The notes under the pieces are model-generated. The model was not told where the DNA came from. It made no database searches and saw nothing but the letters and a program-made list of their open reading frames with translations. A program made the position numbers and the translations under genes. A stretch of 9,568 nt of DNA, taken from contig NZ_JANJXQ010000198.1 in the NCBI RefSeq assembly GCF_024708915.1, forward strand, positions 1-9,568. The letters run 5' to 3'. This DNA is from Thiobacillus sp. (GTDB taxonomy: Bacteria > Pseudomonadota > Gammaproteobacteria > Burkholderiales > Thiobacillaceae). Positions 1 through 5,563 of this stretch are shown in pieces (position 1 is the first letter of the stretch; every line of letters begins with the position of its first letter).

Positions 1-246
1 GCCGGTTTTTGCAAGATGGATCAGCATGAAGCCGCCGCCGCCGATGCCGGACGACTGCGGTTCGACCACATTCAGCGCGAACTGCACCGCAGCCGCGGCA
101 TCGATGGCGTTGCCGCCCGCTGCAAGCATGCGCGCACCGGCCGCCGCCGCCGCCGGATGCGAGACCGCAACCACGCTGTCGGGCGAGGCGGCCAGCAGCG
201 GCGGCGACAAAAGCGCGAGGAGAAGCCAGGATGCGTAACGGCGCAT
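1..246 (-). CDS. ggt: Gamma-glutamyltransferase, N-terminal part (cut by window edge)
   Basis: Only the first 82 codons are in the window; the gene continues off the left edge. The ATG at 246 opens a Sec-type signal peptide: MRRY, then a hydrophobic run [14 protein letters not shown], with likely cleavage near residues 20-21. The mature start follows, with [17 protein letters not shown], then [22 protein letters not shown] and [11 protein letters not shown] (residues 66-76). GGNAIDAA and SGIGGGGF are hallmarks of the gamma-glutamyltranspeptidase family. These periplasmic Ntn-hydrolases cleave the gamma-glutamyl bond of glutathione and transfer or hydrolyse it. The catalytic Thr of the small subunit lies outside the window, so activity cannot be judged. 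No strong Shine-Dalgarno is visible before the ATG, but no better in-frame start is apparent. It reads away from the hipBA block, separated by about 270 bp. Confidence 0.93.
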   Translation of the reverse strand, partial: MRRYASWLLLALLSPPLLAASPDSVVAVSHPAAAAAGARMLAAGGNAIDAAAAVQFALNVVEPQSSGIGGGGFMLIHLAKTG

Positions 247-266
247 GTGGTTTTCGGGGTGGGCGA

Positions 267-280
267 CAGGCTGCAGCCTG
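267..280. repeat. 14-bp perfect palindrome upstream of ggt
   Basis: The sequence CAGGCTGCAGCCTG is self-complementary. It lies about 20 bp upstream of the ggt start, inside a wider weak inverted repeat (GGGTGGG at 257-263, CCCACCC at 292-298). It could form a hairpin in the ggt leader or bind a dimeric regulator. There is no direct evidence for either. The rest of 247-514 holds no clear gene, apart from the in-frame tail described under findings. Confidence 0.3.
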
Positions 281-345
281 CCTCGGCCTGCCCCACCCGT
301 CAAGGCGTGGCGGCGGCTTTCCCTTCCCGGGCGAGCGAAAAATTA

Positions 346-371
346 TTTGCCGGTCTGCGATTGCAGGCAAA
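346..371 (-). terminator. Weak candidate terminator downstream of hipA
   Basis: On the minus strand TTTGCC and GGCAAA pair around an inner TGC-AATC-GCA mini-stem. They are followed by an AT-rich stretch with a run of five T (TAATTTTTCG). The stem is short and imperfect. Its position, just beyond a TGA at 377-379 in the hipA frame, makes it a reasonable end for the hipBA transcript, but this is weak. Confidence 0.25.
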
Positions 372-514
372 AGTGTTCAAGGGTGAATATGCGAGTGCCG
401 CACCGCCGTGGCCTCTATCCCACCAGTAGGCCACACCGCTTCCGGCTCCTCAGGCACCACCTCCACGCCCCCATCCGCCAGAGGTCGCTGGCTATCGAGC
501 AACCACAATAGCCA

Positions 515-1744
515 TTACGCATAGGCGTAACCCAACGCCCACGCTTGGCTCATCTGCGCCCACAACTCCTTCGGAACACGCGAGTCCCCTTTTGCCTCTT
601 CCATAGTCTTATGCATGGCCTGCGCTATGCGCTCAAGTACGCGTGCCGGCTGAGCAACACCACATATCCGGCGCCCAAAGTCCACCAGCTCCTCGGTAGT
701 GGGGTAAGCCTTTGTCCGGTGTTTTCCTGAGAACAGCTTGAGCGCCAGCGTTCGGTCTTCAAGCAAGGGGCCACCGGGAGATTGGGTGTATTTGTAAATG
801 CTCGTTGTCACCACATCGAACATGGGAGCCAGCCAAACGTGCGCAGGCGAGTGGTAGAGTAGACCGAAGTTCTTCAGGTGCGCGTCGCCATTTCGCACCA
901 TGATTGAAAACGCCACCTGCTCAAAAAACCGGTGCAAGTTGTCGCTGTGTAACTGGAACTGGCGCAGCAACTCTGCGATGCGCTGGTAGCTGCCGTGGTA
1001 CTTGCGGTCGGACAAGATGTCGCGTACCCGCAGCCCGGCCAGAGCTGCGATGTCCTCAAAGCCCAAACGTTCGACCCGCCCATCGTCCTGAACGACCAAG
1101 TCGAATCGGTCGAGCACCAGCATCTGCCCATCGTCGGAGAGCGCGAACGACGGCACCTGGATACCAGCTTCGCGGGCGGCAGTCAGACAGAGGAATTCGT
1201 TGGCAGCCAGTCCGGGGTACGCAGCACTTGCTGCCTTCACGATGAGCGATGGAATTGGCACAGTTGGCCGGTCAGGCACCATAATTTTAGGTTGCATGCC
1301 GGCGATGCCCGCCCCTGTGCTTAGGTAGGCGGCCACCAAATCATCGAACACCTCCGGGGTGTACGTCGTACTCAGCAACTCGCGTTTGCTCAGTGTTCGG
1401 GGCAAAGGTGTTGCTGCCAGGTTGGGCAAGTTGTAGCCCAGGCGACCAATGCCATTGCGTCCGACCAGTGCCAACATGTGCATCGGTGTCATTGGCTGCT
1501 TCGGGAAGAGTTCCCGAATCCTCATGAACAAGTCGCCTTCGGGGAGGTTCTGGTCCATCGGGGGAAACAGGTCTCCGTCCTGCCACGTAAGCTGCTCGCG
1601 GGGGGACATGAGCAACGCCACCGTGGCTTGCTCGGGGTCAGGCTGAAGGTAGCGAAATTCGTATGTCGACGACCGAAGCAACTGCCCAGCATTCTCAGTG
1701 GCTCCGATGGAGACATTCAACAGCCGAATCTTTTCAGGGAGCAT
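515..1744 (-). CDS. hipA: HipA-family serine/threonine kinase toxin
   Basis: 409 residues, slightly shorter than E. coli HipA (440). The N-terminal couple_hipA subdomain (about 1-115) includes LPEGDLFMRIRELF (67-80) and LALVGRNGIGRLGY (91-104). The kinase fold follows: P-loop-like GIAGMQPK (146-153), SLIVK (166-170; Lys170 equals the ATP-binding Lys of the family), NEFLCLTAAREAGIQVP (182-198), DRFD (212-215), catalytic loop NGDAHLKN (285-292; Asp287 catalytic) and APMFD (306-310; Asp310 metal ligand). HipA toxins phosphorylate glutamyl-tRNA synthetase in E. coli; related kinases hit other tRNA synthetases, so the target here is unknown. The start at 1744 was chosen because it has an AAGAGG ribosome site inside hipB and overlaps hipB by 11 bp, the usual hipBA coupling; the reading frame open upstream of it is only hipB in another frame. 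The position of E. coli Ser150 is Gly146 here. The reading frame resumes after the TAA for 45 codons (see findings). Confidence 0.9.
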   Translation of the reverse strand: MLPEKIRLLNVSIGATENAGQLLRSSTYEFRYLQPDPEQATVALLMSPREQLTWQDGDLFPPMDQNLPEGDLFMRIRELFPKQPMTPMHMLALVGRNGIGRLGYNLPNLAATPLPRTLSKRELLSTTYTPEVFDDLVAAYLSTGAGIAGMQPKIMVPDRPTVPIPSLIVKAASAAYPGLAANEFLCLTAAREAGIQVPSFALSDDGQMLVLDRFDLVVQDDGRVERLGFEDIAALAGLRVRDILSDRKYHGSYQRIAELLRQFQLHSDNLHRFFEQVAFSIMVRNGDAHLKNFGLLYHSPAHVWLAPMFDVVTTSIYKYTQSPGGPLLEDRTLALKLFSGKHRTKAYPTTEELVDFGRRICGVAQPARVLERIAQAMHKTMEEAKGDSRVPKELWAQMSQAWALGYAYA

Positions 1745-2006
1745 CGTCGTCCTCTTCCAAGAACCTGGCGGCGACTTCACTGGCGGATGGCAAGCCCGCG
1801 CGTTCGATGCGAAGCACCAACCCCAACGCCCCCATGACTGCCAACAACGACGACACTGTAGTGTCTTCCCCCGCCTCGAGCCGATAGACAACCTCGCGCA
1901 CCTTGCCCGCTTTTTCAGCGAGCGCAGACTTACTTAAACCCAGCGCTTCGCGCCGCGCTCGCAGTTGGTGTCCCAATTCATCAGGTAATCGTATGATGTC
2001 AGTCAT
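1734..2006 (-). CDS. hipB: HipB-like antitoxin, XRE-family HTH repressor
   Basis: 90 residues, close to E. coli HipB (88). An XRE/lambda-Cro helix-turn-helix spans about residues 14-65: QLRARREALGLSKSALAEKA, then VREVVYRLEAGEDTTVSSLL and AVMGALGLVL. An acidic tail EEDDDAP closes the protein. In the family HipB dimers bind HipA and repress the operon. The stop codon lies inside the first codons of hipA (11-bp overlap), so the two are translated from one message. The start at 2006 (MTDIIRLPDE) is preferred. An in-frame ATG at 2015 would add three residues and neither start has an obvious Shine-Dalgarno; a far upstream ATG at 2084 would run through the promoter region and is unlikely. Confidence 0.88.
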   Translation of the reverse strand: MTDIIRLPDELGHQLRARREALGLSKSALAEKAGKVREVVYRLEAGEDTTVSSLLAVMGALGLVLRIERAGLPSASEVAARFLEEDDDAP

Positions 2007-2008
2007 GG

Positions 2009-2102
2009 CTTGCATTTTAAACACAAATGAACAACAATGCAAGTTATAACTTACAACTAGCGTTGCGATTGCTAGGATTACCATATGGGTAAAAAATGCA
2101 AG
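2009..2102 (-). promoter_or_regulatory. hipBA promoter/operator region with repeated octamer and palindrome
   Basis: AT-rich DNA upstream of hipB. AATGCAAG occurs at 2036-2043 and 2095-2102, and its reverse complement CTTGCATT at 2009-2016. A perfect 12-bp palindrome AAGTTATAACTT lies at 2041-2052. Reading toward hipB, TATAAC inside the palindrome is a candidate -10 element with no good -35. An alternative is TTGCAT with TTTAAA 15 bp downstream. HipB proteins autoregulate through palindromic operators, so these repeats are plausible binding sites. The E. coli operator pattern (TATCC, 8 bases, GGATA) is not present. Confidence 0.45.
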
Positions 2103-2214
2103 AAAACGGCTGGAGGAGCGCTGAATAGCGCCAAGCCGAGGAGCTGGCGCAAGAAAAGGAAAGATTCGGCTTCGCCACTCAGATATACGGACGAACCTGT
2201 CTCATAAAACCGAT

Positions 2215-2402
2215 TCAGGGTCCCGGCTTTCCTTTTCGATACCAAGTTGCCCGGCTCATTCCCAGTGCTAGCCACGGTTTCGCATTTTGTTGGGTATGCT
2301 CAGCCAGCCAGGTTTCCCGGGGCGCGGCTCCCGTGGACAACCGGACATCTCTCTTTCGTTGAACCTGGCGCTCGCGCTTGAGGTCGGGTGGAATGATGAC
2401 GG
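2215..2402 (-). pseudogene. C-terminal fragment of an unrecognised mobile-element protein
   Basis: An open frame different from the integrase remnant covers this stretch and ends at TGA 2215-2217. It reads LTVIIPPDLKRERQ and so on, ending KPWLALGMSRATWYRKGKPG. It is rich in Lys, Arg and Gln. The ending resembles a resolvase- or HTH-like tail (PW-ALG-SR-TWYR) often seen at the ends of phage and integrated-element proteins. There is no credible start: the only ATG in this frame, at 2457, lies inside the integrase sequence. It is therefore better read as a decayed or rearranged tail than as a gene. The parent family is not identified. Confidence 0.4.
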
Positions 2403-2666
2403 TTAGCGGTTCATGCGCTGCGCGTCCTGCCTCGCCCCTTTGAGCGACGGCAGGCACTCGAGCGCGTAGGCCTGCAGGGCCAGGGCGAAATGGGTCCGCT
2501 GGGGCCCCATCCGGACCGGCTTGCCAGACTCGTTTATGGAGGCGCGCTGTTTCTCGGCGGCCTTGCTCGCCGCCGCTTCGGACTTGAAGCCCTTGAGATA
2601 GATATCCTGGCCCTTGGTGCGGACGCGAACGGCCCAGCCTCTGCCTTCTTTGTAGGGCTTAGCCAT
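2403..2666 (-). pseudogene. Truncated phage/island integrase (N-terminal 87 residues)
   Basis: The protein starts MAKPYKEGRGWAVRVRTKGQ, continues DIYLKGFKSEAAASKAAEKQ, and reaches GPQRTHFALALQAYALECLP and LKGARQDAQRMNR before a TAA. This is the arm-binding and start of the core-binding part of tyrosine-recombinase integrases, where the last motif normally runs on into the SAM-like domain. The whole catalytic domain (Arg, His-X-X-Arg, Tyr) is missing, so it cannot recombine DNA. The start is good: GGAGG at 2673-2677 lies six bases upstream of the ATG. It sits 264 bp beyond the 3' end of tRNA-Phe on the same strand, the expected place for an integrase that uses that tRNA as attachment site. It overlaps a 28-codon ORF by 8 bp. 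Confidence 0.72.
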
Positions 2667-2745
2667 GACGCACCTCCAGCAAGTTCTGGACGGCGAGGGG
2701 AAATACAGAGGGGGTAAAACTGACGAGATAGGACGGGTGCTTCAT
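2659..2745 (-). CDS. Small ORF (28 aa) coupled to the integrase remnant
   Basis: ATG at 2745 is preceded by AAGGAG (2752-2757) at six-base spacing, an excellent ribosome site. The peptide begins MKHPSYLVSFTPSVFPLAVQ and ends LLEVRHG. Its TAA overlaps the integrase ATG by 8 bp, so ribosomes ending here could restart on the integrase. It has no recognisable domain. It may be a leader peptide controlling integrase translation, or a genuine tiny protein of the element. The evidence is start-site quality and overlap only. Confidence 0.4.
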   Translation of the reverse strand: MKHPSYLVSFTPSVFPLAVQNLLEVRHG

Positions 2746-2863
2746 CGTGGACTCCTTGAGAGCACACGTATAGCTACCTGCCGTTCAATCCGAGCAAAGC
2801 TCGCTGGATACCGCAATCAAGCGCATTGGAACGCAGCCTGGCGCACTGGACGCCGGGTGAATT

Positions 2864-2883
2864 TGACAGAAAAGTGTCAGAAA
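2864..2883. repeat. Paired 9-bp direct repeat, 11-bp period, near the attachment site
   Basis: TGACAGAAA (2864-2872) and TGTCAGAAA (2875-2883) differ at one base and are spaced one helical turn apart. Within them TGACA and TGTCA also form an inverted repeat separated by six bases. The pair lies about 50 bp from the tRNA 3' end, between it and the integrase remnant. Integrase arm sites and excisionase sites typically lie here. Function is inferred from position only. Confidence 0.35.
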
Positions 2884-2901
2884 TCGTCCCGGCGGGTGCG
2901 G

Positions 2902-2922
2902 CAAGCACTGCGTAAGTGCTTG
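2902..2922. repeat. Stem-loop just downstream of tRNA-Phe
   Basis: CAAGCACT (2902-2909) pairs perfectly with AGTGCTTG (2915-2922) across a five-base loop. On the tRNA strand it begins eight bases after the encoded CCA. There is no T-run after it, so it is not a textbook intrinsic terminator. It could guide 3' trailer processing of the tRNA or be part of the element end. Confidence 0.4.
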
Positions 2923-2930
2923 ATAGTAAT

Positions 2931-2953
2931 TGGTGGCCAGGGGCGGAATCGAA
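2931..2953 (-). other. Candidate attachment-site core (3' end of tRNA-Phe)
   Basis: The T-arm and acceptor 3' end of tRNA-Phe lie next to an integrase remnant in the standard orientation. Tyrosine integrases commonly use this part of a tRNA gene as their core. No second copy of this sequence was found by eye elsewhere in the window, so the exact core is undefined and the far end of the element is unknown or eroded. Confidence 0.35.
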
Positions 2954-3006
2954 CCGTCGACACGCGGATTTTCAATCCGCTGCTCTACCAACTGAGCTAC
3001 CTGGCC
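2931..3006 (-). tRNA. tRNA-Phe (anticodon GAA), CCA encoded
   Basis: A complete 76-nt cloverleaf. The acceptor stem is GGCCAGG/CCTGGCC with discriminator A and encoded CCA. The D arm is AGCTCAGTTGGTAGAGC. The anticodon stem is GCGGA/TCCGC around TTGAAAA, giving anticodon GAA. The T arm has GGTTCGATTCC. Overall it matches bacterial tRNA-Phe closely. It is transcribed from its own promoter at 3062-3090. The 3' half faces the integrase remnant, and the tRNA is intact, as expected when an element inserts at a tRNA 3' end and restores it. Confidence 0.97.
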
Positions 3007-3034
3007 ATGGTTTTGAAATGCTTTGGTTTTTGCA

Positions 3035-3049
3035 TGCCTGCCGCAGGCA
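3035..3049. repeat. Hairpin in the tRNA-Phe 5' leader
   Basis: TGCCTGC and GCAGGCA pair around a single base. A further GCTTTG (3020-3025) can pair with CAAAGC (3051-3056) outside it. Transcribed from the promoter at 3062-3090, this would fold in the leader just ahead of the mature tRNA 5' end. It may present the precursor to RNase P. Sequence evidence is pairing only. Confidence 0.35.
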
Positions 3050-3061
3050 GCAAAGCGCGCA

Positions 3062-3090
3062 ATTAAACCCTGAGTCGGGCCGCTAGTCAA
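3062..3090 (-). promoter_or_regulatory. Sigma-70 promoter for tRNA-Phe
   Basis: On the minus strand TTGACT (3085-3090) and TTTAAT (3062-3067) are separated by exactly 17 bp. The bases after the -10 are GC-only (GCGCGC), the GC-rich discriminator typical of stable-RNA promoters that are shut down by ppGpp in the stringent response. Transcription would begin near 3055, giving a leader of about 50 nt before the tRNA. This is the best promoter in the window. Confidence 0.75.
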
Positions 3091-3202
3091 CACTCAGGCA
3101 CAACCAACGGAGGTGTGGCGGCGTCGATCAGGCATGAGACAAATCTGCGGCGGCAGGTGAAGACGTTCGGCAGCGCGGTGTCGGGACAAGTAATATTGCA
3201 GC

Positions 3203-5095
3203 ATGGCTTCCTCTCCTTACTTCGCCAACAGCCTGCTGCAAGCCACCCTCGAAACCCTGCGCACGCAGGCGCCTTTCTCCGCGATGGTGGAGCGGGACGT
3301 GGCGTGGCTGGTGGAACGACTGTCGGTTGTATATTTTCCGCAGGAGACGACGGTGCTTGAGGCCGGCGGCCCTCCTGCGGGCGCTCTTTTTATCGTCAAG
3401 CAGGGTGTGATCGAAGGCGAAGCGCCGGGGAGGGAAGGCGCACGCCTGCTGCAGCTGACCGGCGGCGAGATGTTTCCGCTCGGCGCTTTGTTGACCGGAC
3501 GGGCGGCGGTGAATCACTATATCGCGGCAAGCGACACCTTCTGTTATCGCCTGGAGGCTGCCGATTTCCAGACCTTGCTCGGGCAAAGCCGGGCCTTCAG
3601 CGATTTTTGCACGCGCCGCATTGCCAGTTTGCTGGAACAATCGCAGCGGGCGGTGCAGTCCGAATATGCGCTGGCGCAGGACGATGAAAACCGTTTCACC
3701 CGTCCGGCGCGCAGCCTGGTCCGCCAGCCCCCGCTGTCTGTCCGGCCGGAGGCTCCGTTGGCCGAAGCCTTGTTGGCCATGGATGAGGCCAGGGCTGGAT
3801 CGGTCGTGGTCAGCGATGCTGAAGCCAAGCCGGTCGGCATTCTGACCCTGAAGGATGTATTGAGGCGCGTGACGCTGGCCGGTGTTCCCATGAGCACACC
3901 CGTCGCCTCGGTGATGACCGCCAGCCCGGCCACGCTGGAAGGCGCGGCGCCGGTAGCGGATGCTTTGCTGCTGATGGCCCGGCGGGGCATCCACCATGTG
4001 CCGCTGGTGGAAGGCGGGCGGCTGATCGGGGTTATCTCGGAAAAGGACGTTTTCGCGTTGCGCCGCCTTTCCATGGAGGGCATCACCGGTGCCATCGCAC
4101 GCACCGAGGATCCAGCCAGTCTGCCTGCGCTGGCGCAGGATATCGGCGCCTTCGCGCACAATCTGCTGGCGCAGGGCATGAATGCGGAAAACCTCACTGC
4201 CATTCTTTCCGGTCTGAACGACCGGCTGACGCAGCGGGTGATTGAACTGGAAAGCCGCGCGTCCAATCTGCCCGATGTGCCATGGTGCTGGCTGGCACTG
4301 GGGTCGGAAGGACGCATGGAACAGACGCTCGCCACCGATCAGGACAATGCGCTGATTTACGCAAACGCCACGGACAGCGAGCGGGCGAGCCTGCTGGCGT
4401 TTGCCGAACGGGTGAACCGGCGGCTGGCGGCATGCGGCTTCCCGCTCTGCAAGGGCGGGATCATGGCCGGCAATTCCAGGTGGTGCCAAAGCCTGGAGGA
4501 ATGGCGGGCCACCTTCGCCAACTGGATTCACCGCAGCGATGCGCCAGCCTTGCTCCATGCCAGCGTCTTCTTCGATTTCCGGCCCCTGTATGGCGCAAAT
4601 GAATTGAGCGACGCGCTGCGCGAATGGCTGAACGGCAGCATCAAGGACAACCGTCTGTTTCTCAAGCGCATGGCGGAAAACGCGCTCGCCAATCGCCCGC
4701 CGCTTGGGCTGGTGCGCGACTTTGTGGTGGCGTCGGGCGGCGCTCAGGCGCACACCCTGGATCTCAAAATCAACGGCATCACGCCGTTTGTCGATGCTGC
4801 CCGTATTTTTGCGCTGTACGCCGGCGTCGGCGAAACCGGCACGGCAGCGCGCCTGCGGGAAGCGGCGCGCGCCTGGAACATGGCGTCCGACGAGGTCGAG
4901 GCCTGGGTGGCGGCCTTCCACTTCATCCAGTTGCTGCGTATGCGCCAGCAGCATCTGGCGCAAACCCGGGGCGAGGAGGTCGGCAACCGGATCGATCCGG
5001 AGCAGCTCAACGCGCTTGACCGGCGCATCCTGAAGGAAGCTTTTCGCCAGGCGCGCAAGCTGCAGGCGGTCATGAGCGGCTACTTCGAATATTGA
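3203..5095 (+). CDS. cNMP-binding/CBS-pair/DUF294 putative nucleotidyltransferase
   Basis: 630 residues with no membrane segment. Domains in order: cyclic-nucleotide-binding-like beta roll (about 27-145; LFIVKQGVIEGEAP 62-75, GGEMFPLGALL 87-97); two CBS domains (about 170-225 and 233-290; SVVVSDAEAKPVGILTLKDV and HHVPLVEGGRLIGVISEKDV); a GlnD-like nucleotidyltransferase (DUF294, LGSEGRMEQTLATDQDNALI at 366-385, with Asp379 and Asp381 as the likely metal pair); and the helical DUF294 C-terminal substrate-binding domain (about 425-620). CBS pairs usually bind adenine nucleotides. GlnD-type enzymes transfer NMP groups to proteins. A nucleotide-sensing protein modifier is thus likely, but the substrate is unknown. 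The family is regularly found beside ActP-like symporters and DEDD exonucleases, as here, so a role controlling transport is a fair inference. ATG 3203 is the first start after an in-frame stop at 3191. The Shine-Dalgarno is poor. Confidence 0.93.
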   Translation: MASSPYFANSLLQATLETLRTQAPFSAMVERDVAWLVERLSVVYFPQETTVLEAGGPPAGALFIVKQGVIEGEAPGREGARLLQLTGGEMFPLGALLTGRAAVNHYIAASDTFCYRLEAADFQTLLGQSRAFSDFCTRRIASLLEQSQRAVQSEYALAQDDENRFTRPARSLVRQPPLSVRPEAPLAEALLAMDEARAGSVVVSDAEAKPVGILTLKDVLRRVTLAGVPMSTPVASVMTASPATLEGAAPVADALLLMARRGIHHVPLVEGGRLIGVISEKDVFALRRLSMEGITGAIARTEDPASLPALAQDIGAFAHNLLAQGMNAENLTAILSGLNDRLTQRVIELESRASNLPDVPWCWLALGSEGRMEQTLATDQDNALIYANATDSERASLLAFAERVNRRLAACGFPLCKGGIMAGNSRWCQSLEEWRATFANWIHRSDAPALLHASVFFDFRPLYGANELSDALREWLNGSIKDNRLFLKRMAENALANRPPLGLVRDFVVASGGAQAHTLDLKINGITPFVDAARIFALYAGVGETGTAARLREAARAWNMASDEVEAWVAAFHFIQLLRMRQQHLAQTRGEEVGNRIDPEQLNALDRRILKEAFRQARKLQAVMSGYFEY

Positions 5096-5222
5096 TCCCC
5101 GGATGCTTGAGCGCAGCCGTTTCATATCTTCTTCTTTTTTTGCCGGAACTTTTACGATAAGGTGGCGTCGGCTGCCGCTCTGCCTGGATCGGAGTGCGGA
5201 TCGATAAAAACGTAAACCAACC

Positions 5223-5230
5223 AAGGGAGG
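5223..5230 (+). promoter_or_regulatory. Strong ribosome-binding site of the DUF485 gene
   Basis: AAGGGAGG lies six bases before ATG 5237, near-perfect anti-16S complementarity that fixes the start. The upstream gap 5096-5222 contains a T-rich run (5133-5140) and several AT-rich hexamers, but I see no convincing -35/-10 pair or terminator. Whether the DUF485-symporter pair has its own promoter or is co-transcribed with the upstream gene cannot be told from the sequence. Confidence 0.7.
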
Positions 5231-5236
5231 CTTCCC

Positions 5237-5563
5237 ATGTCTAGTCCGCAACCGGATTGGGCCGCAATCGATCAGGATCCGCGGTTCCAGGCGCTGCACA
5301 AGAAGAAAACCACGTTCCTGTGGGGCCTGATGCTGTTCTCCATCGTGTATTACTTTCTGCTGCCGGTGGGCGCGGCCTACTTCCAGGATCTGTTCAAGAT
5401 CAAGGTGTGGGGCCCAGTCAACGTCGGCATCCTGTTCGCGCTGTCCGAATTCATCGTGGCCTGGGCCATCGCCGGCATTTACGCCCAGCGCGCCAACAAG
5501 CAATACGACGCCATGGCCGCAGAAATCGTGCGCGACGCCAAAAACATCGGAGGAAGAAAATAA
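5237..5563 (+). CDS. DUF485 small inner-membrane protein (YjcH-like)
   Basis: 108 residues. A soluble N-terminus has DPRFQALHKKKTTF (14-27), then two membrane helices at about 26-50 and 60-83 joined by a short loop (QDLFKIKVWGPVN). The cytoplasmic tail IYAQRANKQYDAMAAEI (81-97) contains the Y-RAN--YD pattern that marks DUF485/YjcH proteins. In E. coli yjcH sits between acs and actP. The function is not established, but constant pairing with ActP-type symporters suggests an accessory subunit. Its TAA shares one base with the ATG of the symporter (TAATG), so the two are translationally coupled. This is DUF485 rather than the DUF4212 small subunit found with the VC_2705-type symporters. Confidence 0.9.
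   Translation: MSSPQPDWAAIDQDPRFQALHKKKTTFLWGLMLFSIVYYFLLPVGAAYFQDLFKIKVWGPVNVGILFALSEFIVAWAIAGIYAQRANKQYDAMAAEIVRDAKNIGGRK

Noticed and set aside
245..511. Plus-strand frame of 88 codons between ggt and hipA
   Set aside because: No ribosome site, no recognisable motif and Arg/Pro-rich composition. It overlaps the ggt start.
2078..2275. Minus-strand frame of 65 codons upstream of hipB
   Set aside because: It overlaps the remnant tail out of frame and runs into the hipB regulatory region. No motif or ribosome site supports it.
2791..2803. Small inverted repeat CGAGC-AAA-GCTCG upstream of the 28-codon ORF
   Set aside because: A five-base stem with no T-run or conserved context; such repeats are common by chance in GC-rich DNA.
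247..2930. Second copy of the tRNA-Phe 3' end as the far attachment site
   Set aside because: Scanned for the CCA-proximal and T-arm sequences on both strands and found none longer than a few bases.
3128..5503. Minus-strand open frame of 791 codons
   Set aside because: It lies opposite the cNMP/CBS/DUF294 gene. The translation is Arg/Gln/His-rich with no domain, typical of an antisense shadow in GC-rich DNA.
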